A DNA stretch of 64,000 nucleotides from Bacteroidia bacterium (lineage in GTDB: Bacteria > Bacteroidota > Bacteroidia > Chitinophagales > Chitinophagaceae): contig JAUIBA010000019.1 of the NCBI GenBank assembly GCA_030427635.1, forward strand, positions 1 through 64,000, read 5' to 3'. Every line of letters starts with the position of its first letter. Positions within the stretch are counted from its first letter, which is position 1. The position numbers and the translations under genes are program-made. This document shows positions 52,422-61,309 of this stretch, in pieces. The notes beneath the pieces were generated by a model that was given only the letters and a program-made list of their open reading frames with translations, was not told where the DNA came from and made no database searches.

Positions 52422-54712
52422 AGGGAATAAGCTACATAGCGGCAAGTTGTATGGTACTGGCAGTATTGTTACTGTCGGCATGCAGCAATACCCGGCACCT
52501 GCCTCGTGGTGAGCGTCTCTTCAGAGGCAGTAAAGTATTTATTACCGACGATGAGGCTGGCAAAAAGGAGCGGGACATTCTGAAAGAAGACCTTACCGGG
52601 CTGGTGCGTCCGCGCCCCAACAGTAAGTTTCTGGGTATGAGGCTGAAATTGCGTGCATATACTTTTGCCGGTGATACTAAGCGTAAGCGGGGCATAAGGG
52701 CATGGATGCGCCATAAATGGGGCGAAGCCCCAGTGCACACAGGAGAGGTGAGTCTGGACAATAACAGTGAGCTCATGAAGAACTACCTGGAAAACCGGGG
52801 CTACTTTCATAGTGAAGTAAGTGCTGTTTATGACTCCGGAAACAAAAAGAAGACAACCGCACTTTTTTTCGTTGCCACAGGGCGGCAGTACACCATCAAT
52901 AATGTTATCCTTGTTCCTGACAGTTCTCAGGTATGGTATGACATTGATACCGGCTTTCACAACACTATGCTGCATAAAGGCCAGCCCTATAATCTTGATG
53001 TGATTAAGGCCGAGCGGGTGCGTATAGACCGCCTGCTTAAGGAAGCCGGGTACTACTATTTCAGACCAGATTATATGCTGGTTGTGGCAGACAGTTCTAT
53101 AGGCGATCATAAGGTAAATATGTATGTGCGACTCAAGCATCGTGAAATTCCTCAGGAAGCTTATCGTCGCTACACAATAAGGGATATATACATCAATGCC
53201 AGTCATCGCCTGCGGGATGGGGACGCTGCCACTGATGAAAAGGAGGAAGCGCAGCTGGTAAATGGGTACAATATCATTGATACCCGCAACAGGTTCAAAC
53301 CATCAGTGCTTACCCGTGCCATGGCCTTTTCAAAGGGGGACATATACAGCCTGGAAAGGCAGAATACATCCCTTAGCCGGTTGGTGAACATAGGTACCTT
53401 CCGCTTTGTAAGAAACAGATTTGAAGAAGTAGGGGACTCTATGCTGGATGTGTATTATTACCTCACGCCACAGGCTGCAAAATCGTTCCGGTTTGAGGCA
53501 GGTGCACATACCCAGAATGATAACCGTGCCGGTACAAAAGGTAGTATCAGCTGGCGGCACCGCAATGCATTCCGTGGGGCAGAGGAGTTAATGTTCCGTA
53601 TCAATGGCGGTTTTGAAGCGCAGTATAGTGGCCCCGTGCGCCAGCCTACCATTTACAATTTCGGAGGCGAGGCAAATCTGTCTTTCCCCAGGTTTGTCGT
53701 TCCGTTTGTGAACATTGAGCCACCCGGCAGGTTTGTGCCACGCTCTGTTATTAAACTCCGGTATAATTACGAGGCATCGGCCAGGTTGATTAATATAAGC
53801 TCTTATAATGCCTCTATCGGTTACACATGGCGTGAGGATGAAAAAAAAGAACATCAGCTCTTCCCATTCAACTTTACCTACGTTCGTACCGATACCATAG
53901 GTAGCCCCGAGGCTTCAGGGGTACTCTACGGAAATCTGGTATTTAACGGCATTATCATTGGGCCTACTTATGAATACACCTACAACTCTCAGGCAGGCTA
54001 TGCACGAAAGCACACATTTTATTTTAATGGTCGTGTAGACCTGTCCGGCAATATTCTGGGACTGGCCAATAAGGCCGATTATGAGAAGAATCCACAGCTG
54101 TTGTTTGGCTCTACATTTGCCCAGTATGTAAAGCTGCAGCCCGATTTCCGGTATTATCTGCGTCTTTCGCGCACCGCAATGATAGCCTCAAGGGTACAGG
54201 CTGGTATCGGTATGCCCTATGGCAACTCTGGTTCGCTGCCCAACATTAAACAGTTCTGGGCCGGTGGTAACAGTGACCTTCGTGGTTTCCCATCACGTCT
54301 GGTGGGGCCGGGTACGTTCAATGAATACGATTCTGCCACCTCGCGCCGTTATGTACAGGCGCTGGGTGATGTGAAACTGGAAATGAATGTAGAGCTGCGG
54401 CAGAACCTTTATAAATTTATTAATCTGGGTGTGTTTGCCGAGGCGGGCAATATATGGCTGGCTCGTCCCGATGCAAACTTCCCCGGCGGTGCATTCAGTA
54501 GCAACTTTTATAAAGAGCTTGCAGCGGATGTGGGTTTAGGCCTCCGGTTCGATTTTTCTATTCTTGTCCTCCGGTTCGATATGGGTATGCCGGTGCGCAA
54601 GCCCTGGTTACCAGACGGTGACCGCTGGACACTGGATGAGATACGCCTGGCCGACCCTGCATGGAAAAAGAAGAATCTCATATTCAATATAGGCATTGGC
54701 TATCCTTTCTGA
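52418..54712 (+). CDS. tamL: Outer-membrane lipoprotein TamL, Omp85 superfamily
   Basis: The 764-residue protein has a lipoprotein signal (MVLAVLLLSAC, Cys22) rather than a plain signal peptide. That distinguishes the Bacteroidota TamL from proteobacterial TamA. POTRA-like segments follow (about 60-330; LENRGYFHSEVSAVYDSGNKKKTTALFFVATGRQYTINNV..., LKEAGYYYFRPDYMLVV). Then comes a 16-stranded barrel with WAGGNSDLRGFPSR, the equivalent of the VRGF/Y loop-6 motif of Omp85 proteins. It ends in a typical C-terminal strand (LIFNIGIGYPF). With TamB it should move lipids or assemble outer-membrane proteins. Its start overlaps the tamB stop. Confidence 0.94.
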   Translation: MKGISYIAASCMVLAVLLLSACSNTRHLPRGERLFRGSKVFITDDEAGKKERDILKEDLTGLVRPRPNSKFLGMRLKLRAYTFAGDTKRKRGIRAWMRHKWGEAPVHTGEVSLDNNSELMKNYLENRGYFHSEVSAVYDSGNKKKTTALFFVATGRQYTINNVILVPDSSQVWYDIDTGFHNTMLHKGQPYNLDVIKAERVRIDRLLKEAGYYYFRPDYMLVVADSSIGDHKVNMYVRLKHREIPQEAYRRYTIRDIYINASHRLRDGDAATDEKEEAQLVNGYNIIDTRNRFKPSVLTRAMAFSKGDIYSLERQNTSLSRLVNIGTFRFVRNRFEEVGDSMLDVYYYLTPQAAKSFRFEAGAHTQNDNRAGTKGSISWRHRNAFRGAEELMFRINGGFEAQYSGPVRQPTIYNFGGEANLSFPRFVVPFVNIEPPGRFVPRSVIKLRYNYEASARLINISSYNASIGYTWREDEKKEHQLFPFNFTYVRTDTIGSPEASGVLYGNLVFNGIIIGPTYEYTYNSQAGYARKHTFYFNGRVDLSGNILGLANKADYEKNPQLLFGSTFAQYVKLQPDFRYYLRLSRTAMIASRVQAGIGMPYGNSGSLPNIKQFWAGGNSDLRGFPSRLVGPGTFNEYDSATSRRYVQALGDVKLEMNVELRQNLYKFINLGVFAEAGNIWLARPDANFPGGAFSSNFYKELAADVGLGLRFDFSILVLRFDMGMPVRKPWLPDGDRWTLDEIRLADPAWKKKNLIFNIGIGYPF

Positions 54713-54729
54713 TGCGTTATAATTGGGGT

Positions 54730-54757
54730 TTTGTTTACATTTTCAGACCTATATTTG
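54730..54757 (+). promoter_or_regulatory. Promoter of the 757-aa gene next to tamBL
   Basis: TTTG (54730-54733), 16 bp, then TATATTTG (54750-54757), a perfect TAnnTTTG. The -7 box ends 7 nt before the ATG, predicting a nearly leaderless mRNA and independent transcription from tamBL. The spacing is a little short. Confidence 0.5.
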
Positions 54758-54764
54758 AGCTAAC

Positions 54765-57038
54765 ATGAAGTCCCGCATCCATCGCGGTTTTATTGGGTCA
54801 GTACTACTGTTGCCGTTTCTGCTTTTATTTCAGATGTCGGCATGGGCGCAGCATATCCGTACCGATTCAACTCGTGTTGTCCCTAAAAAGCTGTGGTACG
54901 AGCGTTTTAATCCCTACCTCACTGATACTTTATTACAGCCGGTACCACTGTCCCGTGCATTGTTTCATGATAAGATAGACAACGAGCAGCGCAAGGCCGA
55001 TGCTGCTGATGGCAAAACAGATGGTCGTGTATCGGTAGCTGGTAAGCCGGCTGCTACTGCGCACTACACACATGCACTTATAAACAGGGTGGACTCTCTG
55101 CAGGTAATGGTGGAAAACATGCCTGCTGTAGATAGGGATGATGTAGCCACACAGCAGCAAAAGATACAGGCATTACGTGCCATATGGGAGCTGCTGCGCC
55201 AGTATGCTACCGACCCTCGTCCTACTCCTGAATTCTATGATAGTCTTACCCTCAATATGCATGACCTCATAGTGGCTGTAAATGAGAATAAGGCACTGGA
55301 CTATGTACTGGCAAATCCGGATATCTATACACTGGATAACTCCCGTGTACTGCTGGATAATAAGCCGGAAGCCCGTGCATTTATCTATGAGGCTATTGCT
55401 GCAGGAAACCCCGTACTTATGCTGCGCAGGCTGGAGGAGTTTGCCCGTGATACATTTGCATCCCGTATTATCAGTGCTGCAGCACGTAAGGAGCCTGGCA
55501 TTGTATTCAGTTATGCCACCTCCAGTAATATGCTGCTGAAGCAGGCAGTATATGCCTGTCGCGACCCCTATGTGCAGGCCATTGTACGCACATCTGCCGA
55601 GTCTGAAGCGCCGCTCAGGGCTTTACCGTTTATATCCTACCTCTATACCAGTAACAGGTCTATTGAAGAGATAGATTCTATTGCTGCCAATCCTGTGCAA
55701 AGCTTTAACGCACTTACCCACCTGCGCCGCAGTAATGAGCCTGACTCGCGCCAGTTGTATACAGATGCTATGGAGTACCGTACCCTTACCGATTTTGTAC
55801 GTACTATGAATGAGATGCACGATACCACCGACGTTGTGCGTTTCCGTTGTATTGACAGTCTGTCTGCCATGTCTCTGTTTTACATTATGGTTTATGGGCG
55901 GGAGGAAATATACACCAGTAGTTTTCTGGGTACTTTCCGCCGCATGACAGAGCGTATGGGCAGCATTCGTGGCAATCAGTTTCTTGATTCATTGCATTAC
56001 GACCATTTCCGTTCTTTCATTCGCCTATGCGCAGGATACAATACACTGTCAGCGTTTCTGGCTACTATGGACGATACTGCGCGCAATAATGTAATGTCCC
56101 GCTTTGCAGGAGGGCTGGAACACGGCCGGGAAAATGACCTGGAAGATGCGGTGAATGTTGCAGATGCTATAGGTAGTATTACAGACAGTGCGCTGCTGGT
56201 TTTCCTCCGCCAGCGTATAGCTGAAAATTATGAGGTGTGCAGAAAGAAGGAGAGCCGCAAGGGTATGGCTGTGTATCAGCTGCTGGGTATGCTGGCAGAG
56301 AGTAGTATAGGTACCGTTACTGACACTGCCGCTGCACAGGTATCACGAAAGCTGCACATTCAGCCTGTCAACATCCTGCCTTATACGCGTATAGCTAATG
56401 ATACAGGCACTGTAGATGAACGTGTGTTCTTCTATGGCGATGATGACGGGCAGACAGCATACCGTGGTTTTATTGACGACTATAAAAAGAATCCTGCATG
56501 GAAGATCGATTCTAACCAGTACTGGGCTACTATCACCGCTACGGGTGGTCACCGGGTTACCATGTATGCCAATGTACCCCTTACCGCACCTGATGATGAG
56601 AAGGCAATAGACTCACTGGATACGTATCTTGCAGCTATGGGTATAAAGCCGCGCTTTATTATTCACCGTGGCCACAGCTATCATGTGAAGTCCACCCTGA
56701 AGCGTATAGACAGTAATGCCCGTATTGTAGTGCTGGGCTCCTGTGGTGGGTATCAGAATGTAGCAAAAGTGCTAAAATCATCTCCCGATGCTCATATCAT
56801 CGCTTCCCGGCAAACGGGAGTAGGCGCTATCAATGAACCCATGACCCGAGCCATCAATACACAGCTTCAGGAGGGCAAGGACATAAACTGGATTACATTA
56901 TGGTCAGAGCTGGATGAATACTTCTCCCATCGTCCTGAGCTCAATGAACGTTACAAAGACTATGTACCTCCGCATCGCAATCTTGGTGTTATATTCATCA
57001 AGGCTTACCGCCAGCTCATGGCAGTAACAGACATCTAG
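54765..57038 (+). CDS. Secreted protein of unknown family with possible caspase-like C-terminal domain
   Basis: I do not recognise this 757-residue protein as a whole. It starts with a signal peptide (FIGSVLLLPFLLLFQMSAWAQ) and a low-complexity linker. A long mostly helical region follows (about 90-560), rich in Asp, Ser and Arg with alpha-solenoid-like spacing (LRRLEEFARD, AVYACRDPYVQAIV, FIRLCAGYNTLSAFLATM). The last about 150 residues resemble clan CD cysteine peptidases. A hydrophobic strand ends in His634 (RFIIHRGHSYH) and the next in Cys660 (IVVLGSCGGYQ). A helix, a second strand (AHIIASRQTGVGA) and a helix (INEPMTRAINTQLQEGKDINW) follow, as in caspase-like and CHAT folds. The His-Cys spacing of 26 is shorter than in most members. 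It lies 52 bp after tamL, with its own promoter. The function is not assigned. Confidence 0.6.
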   Translation: MKSRIHRGFIGSVLLLPFLLLFQMSAWAQHIRTDSTRVVPKKLWYERFNPYLTDTLLQPVPLSRALFHDKIDNEQRKADAADGKTDGRVSVAGKPAATAHYTHALINRVDSLQVMVENMPAVDRDDVATQQQKIQALRAIWELLRQYATDPRPTPEFYDSLTLNMHDLIVAVNENKALDYVLANPDIYTLDNSRVLLDNKPEARAFIYEAIAAGNPVLMLRRLEEFARDTFASRIISAAARKEPGIVFSYATSSNMLLKQAVYACRDPYVQAIVRTSAESEAPLRALPFISYLYTSNRSIEEIDSIAANPVQSFNALTHLRRSNEPDSRQLYTDAMEYRTLTDFVRTMNEMHDTTDVVRFRCIDSLSAMSLFYIMVYGREEIYTSSFLGTFRRMTERMGSIRGNQFLDSLHYDHFRSFIRLCAGYNTLSAFLATMDDTARNNVMSRFAGGLEHGRENDLEDAVNVADAIGSITDSALLVFLRQRIAENYEVCRKKESRKGMAVYQLLGMLAESSIGTVTDTAAAQVSRKLHIQPVNILPYTRIANDTGTVDERVFFYGDDDGQTAYRGFIDDYKKNPAWKIDSNQYWATITATGGHRVTMYANVPLTAPDDEKAIDSLDTYLAAMGIKPRFIIHRGHSYHVKSTLKRIDSNARIVVLGSCGGYQNVAKVLKSSPDAHIIASRQTGVGAINEPMTRAINTQLQEGKDINWITLWSELDEYFSHRPELNERYKDYVPPHRNLGVIFIKAYRQLMAVTDI

Positions 57039-57060
57039 TACACAACTGTCTTTGCGTATA

Positions 57061-59913
57061 TCACTGCTGCTCCAGCTCTGTTTTCAGGAATATTCCCGTA
57101 TGGCTTTCCGGTATCTGCGCTATGTCTTCAGGTGTGCCGGTTCCTACTACCTGCCCGCCGCCGCTGCCGCCCTCAGGTCCCATATCCACTACATAGTCTG
57201 CCACCTTCACCACGTCCAGGTTATGCTCTATTACCAGCACAGTATTTCCCCTGTCCACCAGCCGGTTCAGCACTGCCAGCAGATGTTTTATATCTTCAAA
57301 ATGAAGGCCTGTAGTCGGTTCGTCCAGTATGTATATGGTCTGTCCGGTATCACGTTTAGAGAGTTCTGTAGCCAGCTTCACACGCTGGGCCTCGCCGCCG
57401 CTTAGTGTTACAGCGCTTTGCCCCAGTGTCACATACCCCAGGCCCACATCCTGCAGCGTCTTTATTTTCCTGTGCAGGAAAGATACGTTCACAAAAAACT
57501 CTACGGCCTCATCTACAGTCATGTTCAGCACATCTGATATAGATTTACCCTTGTAGCGTATTTCCAGTGTTTCGCGGTTATAGCGCCTGCCTATACATTT
57601 TTCGCACTGCACATACACATCCGGCAGGAAATTCATTTCTATAGTACGCATACCGCCACCCTGGCACTCCTCACATCGTCCTCCTTTCACATTAAAGGAG
57701 AAACGCCCTGCATTGTAGCCGCGTATTTTAGCCTCGGGCACCTGAGCAAACAGCTGACGTACCTCGTTGAAGAACCCACAGTACGTAGCCGGGTTGCTGC
57801 GTGGTGTACGTCCTATAGGGCTCTGATCTATTTCTATTACTTTGTCCACATGCTCCAGACCGCGCACTTTGCGGTAGGGCATCGGCTGCTGTTTGAATTT
57901 TGGGTAGCAGTGGCGCGCCAGAATAGGGTAGAGTGTTTCATTGATAAGGGTACTCTTACCACTGCCCGATACGCCACTTACACATATGAATGTGCCCAGT
58001 GGCAACTTTAGTGTTACATTTTTCAGGTTATTGCCTGTAGCGCCCTCAACAGCCAGTTTCTTTCCATTACCCTTACGCCGCTCTGCCGGCACTTCTATAG
58101 CCAGTGTATGGTTCAGATAGCCCGATGTGGTTGTTTTTTCTTTCAGTACCTGCTCAGGTGTACCGGCGCTTACTATTCTGCCACCATGCATACCCGCTGC
58201 CGGCCCTATATCTATCAGGTGGTCCGATGCCAGCATAATGTCTTTGTCATGCTCTACCACCAGTACGGAGTTGCCACTGTCGCGCAGGCTTTTCAGTGCA
58301 TTGATAAGCCGCATATTATCGCGCTGGTGCAGGCCTATACTGGGCTCATCCAGTATGTAGGTAATGCCTGTAAGCTGTGAGCCTATCTGCGTAGCCAGGC
58401 GTATGCGCTGCGACTCTCCTCCGCTCAGTGTACGTGTAGCTCTGTTCAGTGTCAGGTAGTGGAGCCCCACCTCCAGCAGAAAGCGCAGGCGGTCCCGTAT
58501 TTCTTTAAGTATGTCGCGCGCTATGGTATTTTGCTTATTACTTAATTGTGCCTCTATATCGGCAAACCAATCCTGTAATTGCTGTAACGACAGCTCACAC
58601 AGCTCTGCTATATTTTTCTCTGCTACTTTGAAGTACAGACTATCTTTTTTCAGTCTTGCGCCCTCACATTCTGTACAGGTGTTGAGCTCCATAAAGCTCT
58701 CTGCCCATGAGCGCACCGCTTCCGATGAGCTTTCGGCAAACCAGCGCAGCACCATATTCACTACACCCTCATAGTTCTGCTTTGCTACCTGGTCTGTATA
58801 TCCGTCTGCGTTGTCATTATCATAGGTAATAATACCGTCTTCGTTTCCATACAGCAGTATGTTCAGTTGTTTTTGCGGTATGTCTTTTACAGGCTTATCC
58901 AGCGGTATTTTGTTCTTTTTCGCTATTACCGTCGCCATTTGAAACGACCATGTATCCCGCTCACCACCCAGTGGGGCTATAGCGCCATCCTTGATGCTCT
59001 TATCCGTGTCTGGCAGTACCTGCTGCATGTTTACAGCATATATCTGTCCCAGCCCTTTGCATCGGGGGCATGCGCCATAGGGCGAGTTGAATGAGAATGT
59101 ATTGGGCGAAGGTTCTTCATAGGATATTCCGGTTTCCACACACATCAGCTGTTTGCTGTACTGATGTATGCTATCCTTATCTACGTCAGCTACAAACATC
59201 AGGTCTTTGCCCATCTGCAGGCTTTTCTGCACACTCTGGCTCAGGCGTGTGGCACTCTCTCCGTCGGCATGTACCGCCAGCCGGTCCACTACCAGTTCTA
59301 TGTCATGTATCTTGTAGCGGTCTACCTGCATTTTTTCTTTCAGGTCTTTCACTTCTCCATCTACACGTACTTTAAGATACCCCTGTTTTCTCAGCTGCTC
59401 AAACAGCTCTCTGTAATGTCCTTTACGGCCTCGTACCACAGGCGCCAGCAGCATAATGCGTTTACCGGCAAAGTGCTGCTTTACATGCGCCACTATCTCC
59501 TCTTCGCTGAACTTCACCATCTTCTTACCTGTGTTGTAGGAGTATGCTTCTCCTATACGGGCATACAGCAGGCGCATGAAGTCATACACTTCTGTTACCG
59601 TACCCACTGTTGAGCGAGGGTTGCGGTTGGTGGTTTTCTGCTCTATAGATATTACTGGTGAGAGGCCGGTTATCTTGTCCACATCGGGCCGGTCCATATC
59701 TCCGGTGAACTGGCGTGCATAGGCCGAAAAACTCTCCATATACCTGCGCTGTCCCTCTGCAAAAATGGTATCAAATGCCAGAGACGATTTGCCACTGCCA
59801 CTGATGCCGGTTATTACCACCAGTTTGTTTTTGGGAATGCTTACATCTATGTTCTTCAGGTTATGGACACGTGCCCCCTGTACCACTATATGCCCTTGCT
59901 CTTTGCTGCTCAT
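57061..59913 (-). CDS. uvrA: Excinuclease ABC subunit UvrA
   Basis: The 950-residue protein is full length. The first ATPase begins [27 protein letters not shown]. The first zinc module has CPRCKGLG and CTECEGARL, and [12 protein letters not shown] is the first signature. The second ATPase has [20 protein letters not shown], the zinc finger [21 protein letters not shown] and the signature [23 protein letters not shown] and [11 protein letters not shown] are the Walker B regions. It is the damage-recognition subunit of nucleotide-excision repair, acting as a dimer with UvrB. No uvrB or uvrC is nearby. It converges on the 757-aa gene with a 22-bp gap. Confidence 0.98.
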   Translation of the reverse strand: MSSKEQGHIVVQGARVHNLKNIDVSIPKNKLVVITGISGSGKSSLAFDTIFAEGQRRYMESFSAYARQFTGDMDRPDVDKITGLSPVISIEQKTTNRNPRSTVGTVTEVYDFMRLLYARIGEAYSYNTGKKMVKFSEEEIVAHVKQHFAGKRIMLLAPVVRGRKGHYRELFEQLRKQGYLKVRVDGEVKDLKEKMQVDRYKIHDIELVVDRLAVHADGESATRLSQSVQKSLQMGKDLMFVADVDKDSIHQYSKQLMCVETGISYEEPSPNTFSFNSPYGACPRCKGLGQIYAVNMQQVLPDTDKSIKDGAIAPLGGERDTWSFQMATVIAKKNKIPLDKPVKDIPQKQLNILLYGNEDGIITYDNDNADGYTDQVAKQNYEGVVNMVLRWFAESSSEAVRSWAESFMELNTCTECEGARLKKDSLYFKVAEKNIAELCELSLQQLQDWFADIEAQLSNKQNTIARDILKEIRDRLRFLLEVGLHYLTLNRATRTLSGGESQRIRLATQIGSQLTGITYILDEPSIGLHQRDNMRLINALKSLRDSGNSVLVVEHDKDIMLASDHLIDIGPAAGMHGGRIVSAGTPEQVLKEKTTTSGYLNHTLAIEVPAERRKGNGKKLAVEGATGNNLKNVTLKLPLGTFICVSGVSGSGKSTLINETLYPILARHCYPKFKQQPMPYRKVRGLEHVDKVIEIDQSPIGRTPRSNPATYCGFFNEVRQLFAQVPEAKIRGYNAGRFSFNVKGGRCEECQGGGMRTIEMNFLPDVYVQCEKCIGRRYNRETLEIRYKGKSISDVLNMTVDEAVEFFVNVSFLHRKIKTLQDVGLGYVTLGQSAVTLSGGEAQRVKLATELSKRDTGQTIYILDEPTTGLHFEDIKHLLAVLNRLVDRGNTVLVIEHNLDVVKVADYVVDMGPEGGSGGGQVVGTGTPEDIAQIPESHTGIFLKTELEQQ

Positions 59914-60023
59914 CCTGATTGCAATTTACGGGAAATAGGTCACTCAGTATTTTATCTGAGCATTACCTGCATGCATTTACATTTATTGATTGGGTACATA
60001 ATGCCGGTGTGTCAAAAACACAA

Positions 60024-60050
60024 AAAGCCGTGTCTGCCGACACAGCTTAA
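60024..60050 (-). terminator. Hairpin downstream of the omega-like gene
   Basis: AAGCCGTGTC-TGCC-GACACAGCTT has a nine-pair stem interrupted by one mismatch. It lies between the stop of the omega-like gene and uvrA. On the minus strand it is followed by a short T-rich stretch (TTTTTGTG). Confidence 0.55.
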
Positions 60051-60075
60051 ATGCTTTTCTATAACTGGCTATAGC

Positions 60076-60396
60076 CTACTTTTTACGGTAGTATATCTGC
60101 TCGTCATTAAACTCAGAAAGAGCCTGAAGCGGCGCATTTGCCATACGCTCATAGATGCGCGATATTTCTATCTGCTCCTTGTTTTCATGCACTTCTTCCA
60201 GGTTGTCACCATGCACGGTAAACTCGTCCAGTTTTCTGTGCAGCTCCTCCTTCATGGTCACAGATATCTGGTTGGCACGGCGGCTCACCACAGCTATCGA
60301 TTCATACAGGTTGCCTGTTTTTTCTTTCAGTGCTATCACGTCACGTGTTTCCACGAGCGGGTTCACTGAGTTCAGTGACTTTCTATTGGTGCTCAT
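60076..60396 (-). CDS. rpoZ: RNA polymerase omega-like subunit
   Basis: The 106-residue protein carries the RpoZ signature region TGNLYESIAVVSRRANQISV, in which the conserved Asn-Leu-Tyr and ARRA-like pattern contacts the beta-prime C-terminus. It is followed by a helix (MKEELHRKLDEF) and an acidic tail. The start overlaps the end of bamD by 14 bp on the same strand, indicating translational coupling. The bamD-rpoZ pair is, as I recall, conserved in Bacteroidota, often followed by coaBC. Here the next gene is uvrA. It presumably stabilises the RNA polymerase core. Confidence 0.85.
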   Translation of the reverse strand: MSTNRKSLNSVNPLVETRDVIALKEKTGNLYESIAVVSRRANQISVTMKEELHRKLDEFTVHGDNLEEVHENKEQIEISRIYERMANAPLQALSEFNDEQIYYRKK

Positions 60397-61198
60397 TTCG
60401 TATTTTTTTAATGTTATTGTCTGTTTCGGCGTATATTCTTTCAGCCTCGGCCATGTAGGTCGAGTTAGGGTATGTATCTTTTAATTCTCTGTATGCACTC
60501 AGTGCACTCGCATAGCGCTCCTCCTGTTTGGCAGGTACACTTGCTTTTGCATATTTGTACATAGATTTCATAATCATGAACAGATACTGGTCATGATGCA
60601 GCGATTCAGGAAAGTTACGCATTACTGATTTATAAGTAACGCTTGCCGCTTCATACTGGCTTATGTTGAAGTACAGTTTTGCGGCATCTGCCTGCTTCCG
60701 CTCCAGCTTCTCCTGCGATTCTGCCACATAACGTTTGGCCTCGTCCATGCGGGTAGAGTTTGGATGCTTCCTTATAAAGTTTCTCAGGGCATCAGCTGCT
60801 TTTACCGTATTACTCTGGTCCAGTGAATATTTCGGTGAAAATTTGAACAGGCATACAGCACTCATAAACTCGCACTCTTCTGCCAGTGTACTGGTAGGGA
60901 AGTAGTCTGTAAAGTCCTTGAAGTAGTAGGATGCCATCACATAGTCCTTCATGTAATAGTACGTGTATGAATATCTGTAGAACAGATTTTCATAGTTACG
61001 GGTACTTTTCATGATAGGCATCAGCTCCTTGTACAGCATGCTGGCATGACCGTAGTCTTTCTTGTCGTAGTATTCATTGGCCTTGGTCAGCTTAAAGTTT
61101 ACGTCACTGCTTTTACGGATTTTTTCAAATCCACCACAGGACGAAATGCCAACGCATATCGCCAATAAATAAAATAAATTAATAAACCGTTTACTCAT
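60383..61198 (-). CDS. bamD: Outer membrane assembly lipoprotein BamD
   Basis: From the ATG at 61198 the product is 271 residues with a lipoprotein signal (FYLLAICVGISSC). A TPR-like array follows: ANEYYDKKDYGHASMLYKELM, NLFYRYSYTYYYMKDYVMASYYFKDFTDYFPTS, LRNFIRKHPNSTRMDEA and later repeats. This is the BamD (ComL/YfiO) architecture. The protein is required with BamA for assembly of outer-membrane beta-barrels. The track's TTG start at 61210 falls inside a perfect -7 element, which supports the ATG at 61198. The rpoZ gene overlaps its end. Confidence 0.92.
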   Translation of the reverse strand: MSKRFINLFYLLAICVGISSCGGFEKIRKSSDVNFKLTKANEYYDKKDYGHASMLYKELMPIMKSTRNYENLFYRYSYTYYYMKDYVMASYYFKDFTDYFPTSTLAEECEFMSAVCLFKFSPKYSLDQSNTVKAADALRNFIRKHPNSTRMDEAKRYVAESQEKLERKQADAAKLYFNISQYEAASVTYKSVMRNFPESLHHDQYLFMIMKSMYKYAKASVPAKQEERYASALSAYRELKDTYPNSTYMAEAERIYAETDNNIKKIRNEHQ

Positions 61199-61207
61199 GC
61201 CGGGGTG

Positions 61208-61240
61208 CAAATATATAAAATGTCTTTGTCTCAGCCCAAA
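61208..61240 (-). promoter_or_regulatory. Promoter of bamD
   Basis: On the minus strand TTTG (61237-61240), 21 bp, then TATATTTG (61208-61215), a near-ideal Bacteroidota promoter. The box ends 9 nt before the ATG, so the leader is only a few bases. Confidence 0.65.
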
Positions 61241-61309
61241 ATTAACCGTCAGTCAGTTATGTACGTATCAAAGGTTTCTTAAAATATTTCAGTCCCCGTC
61301 TCCCGTAAG

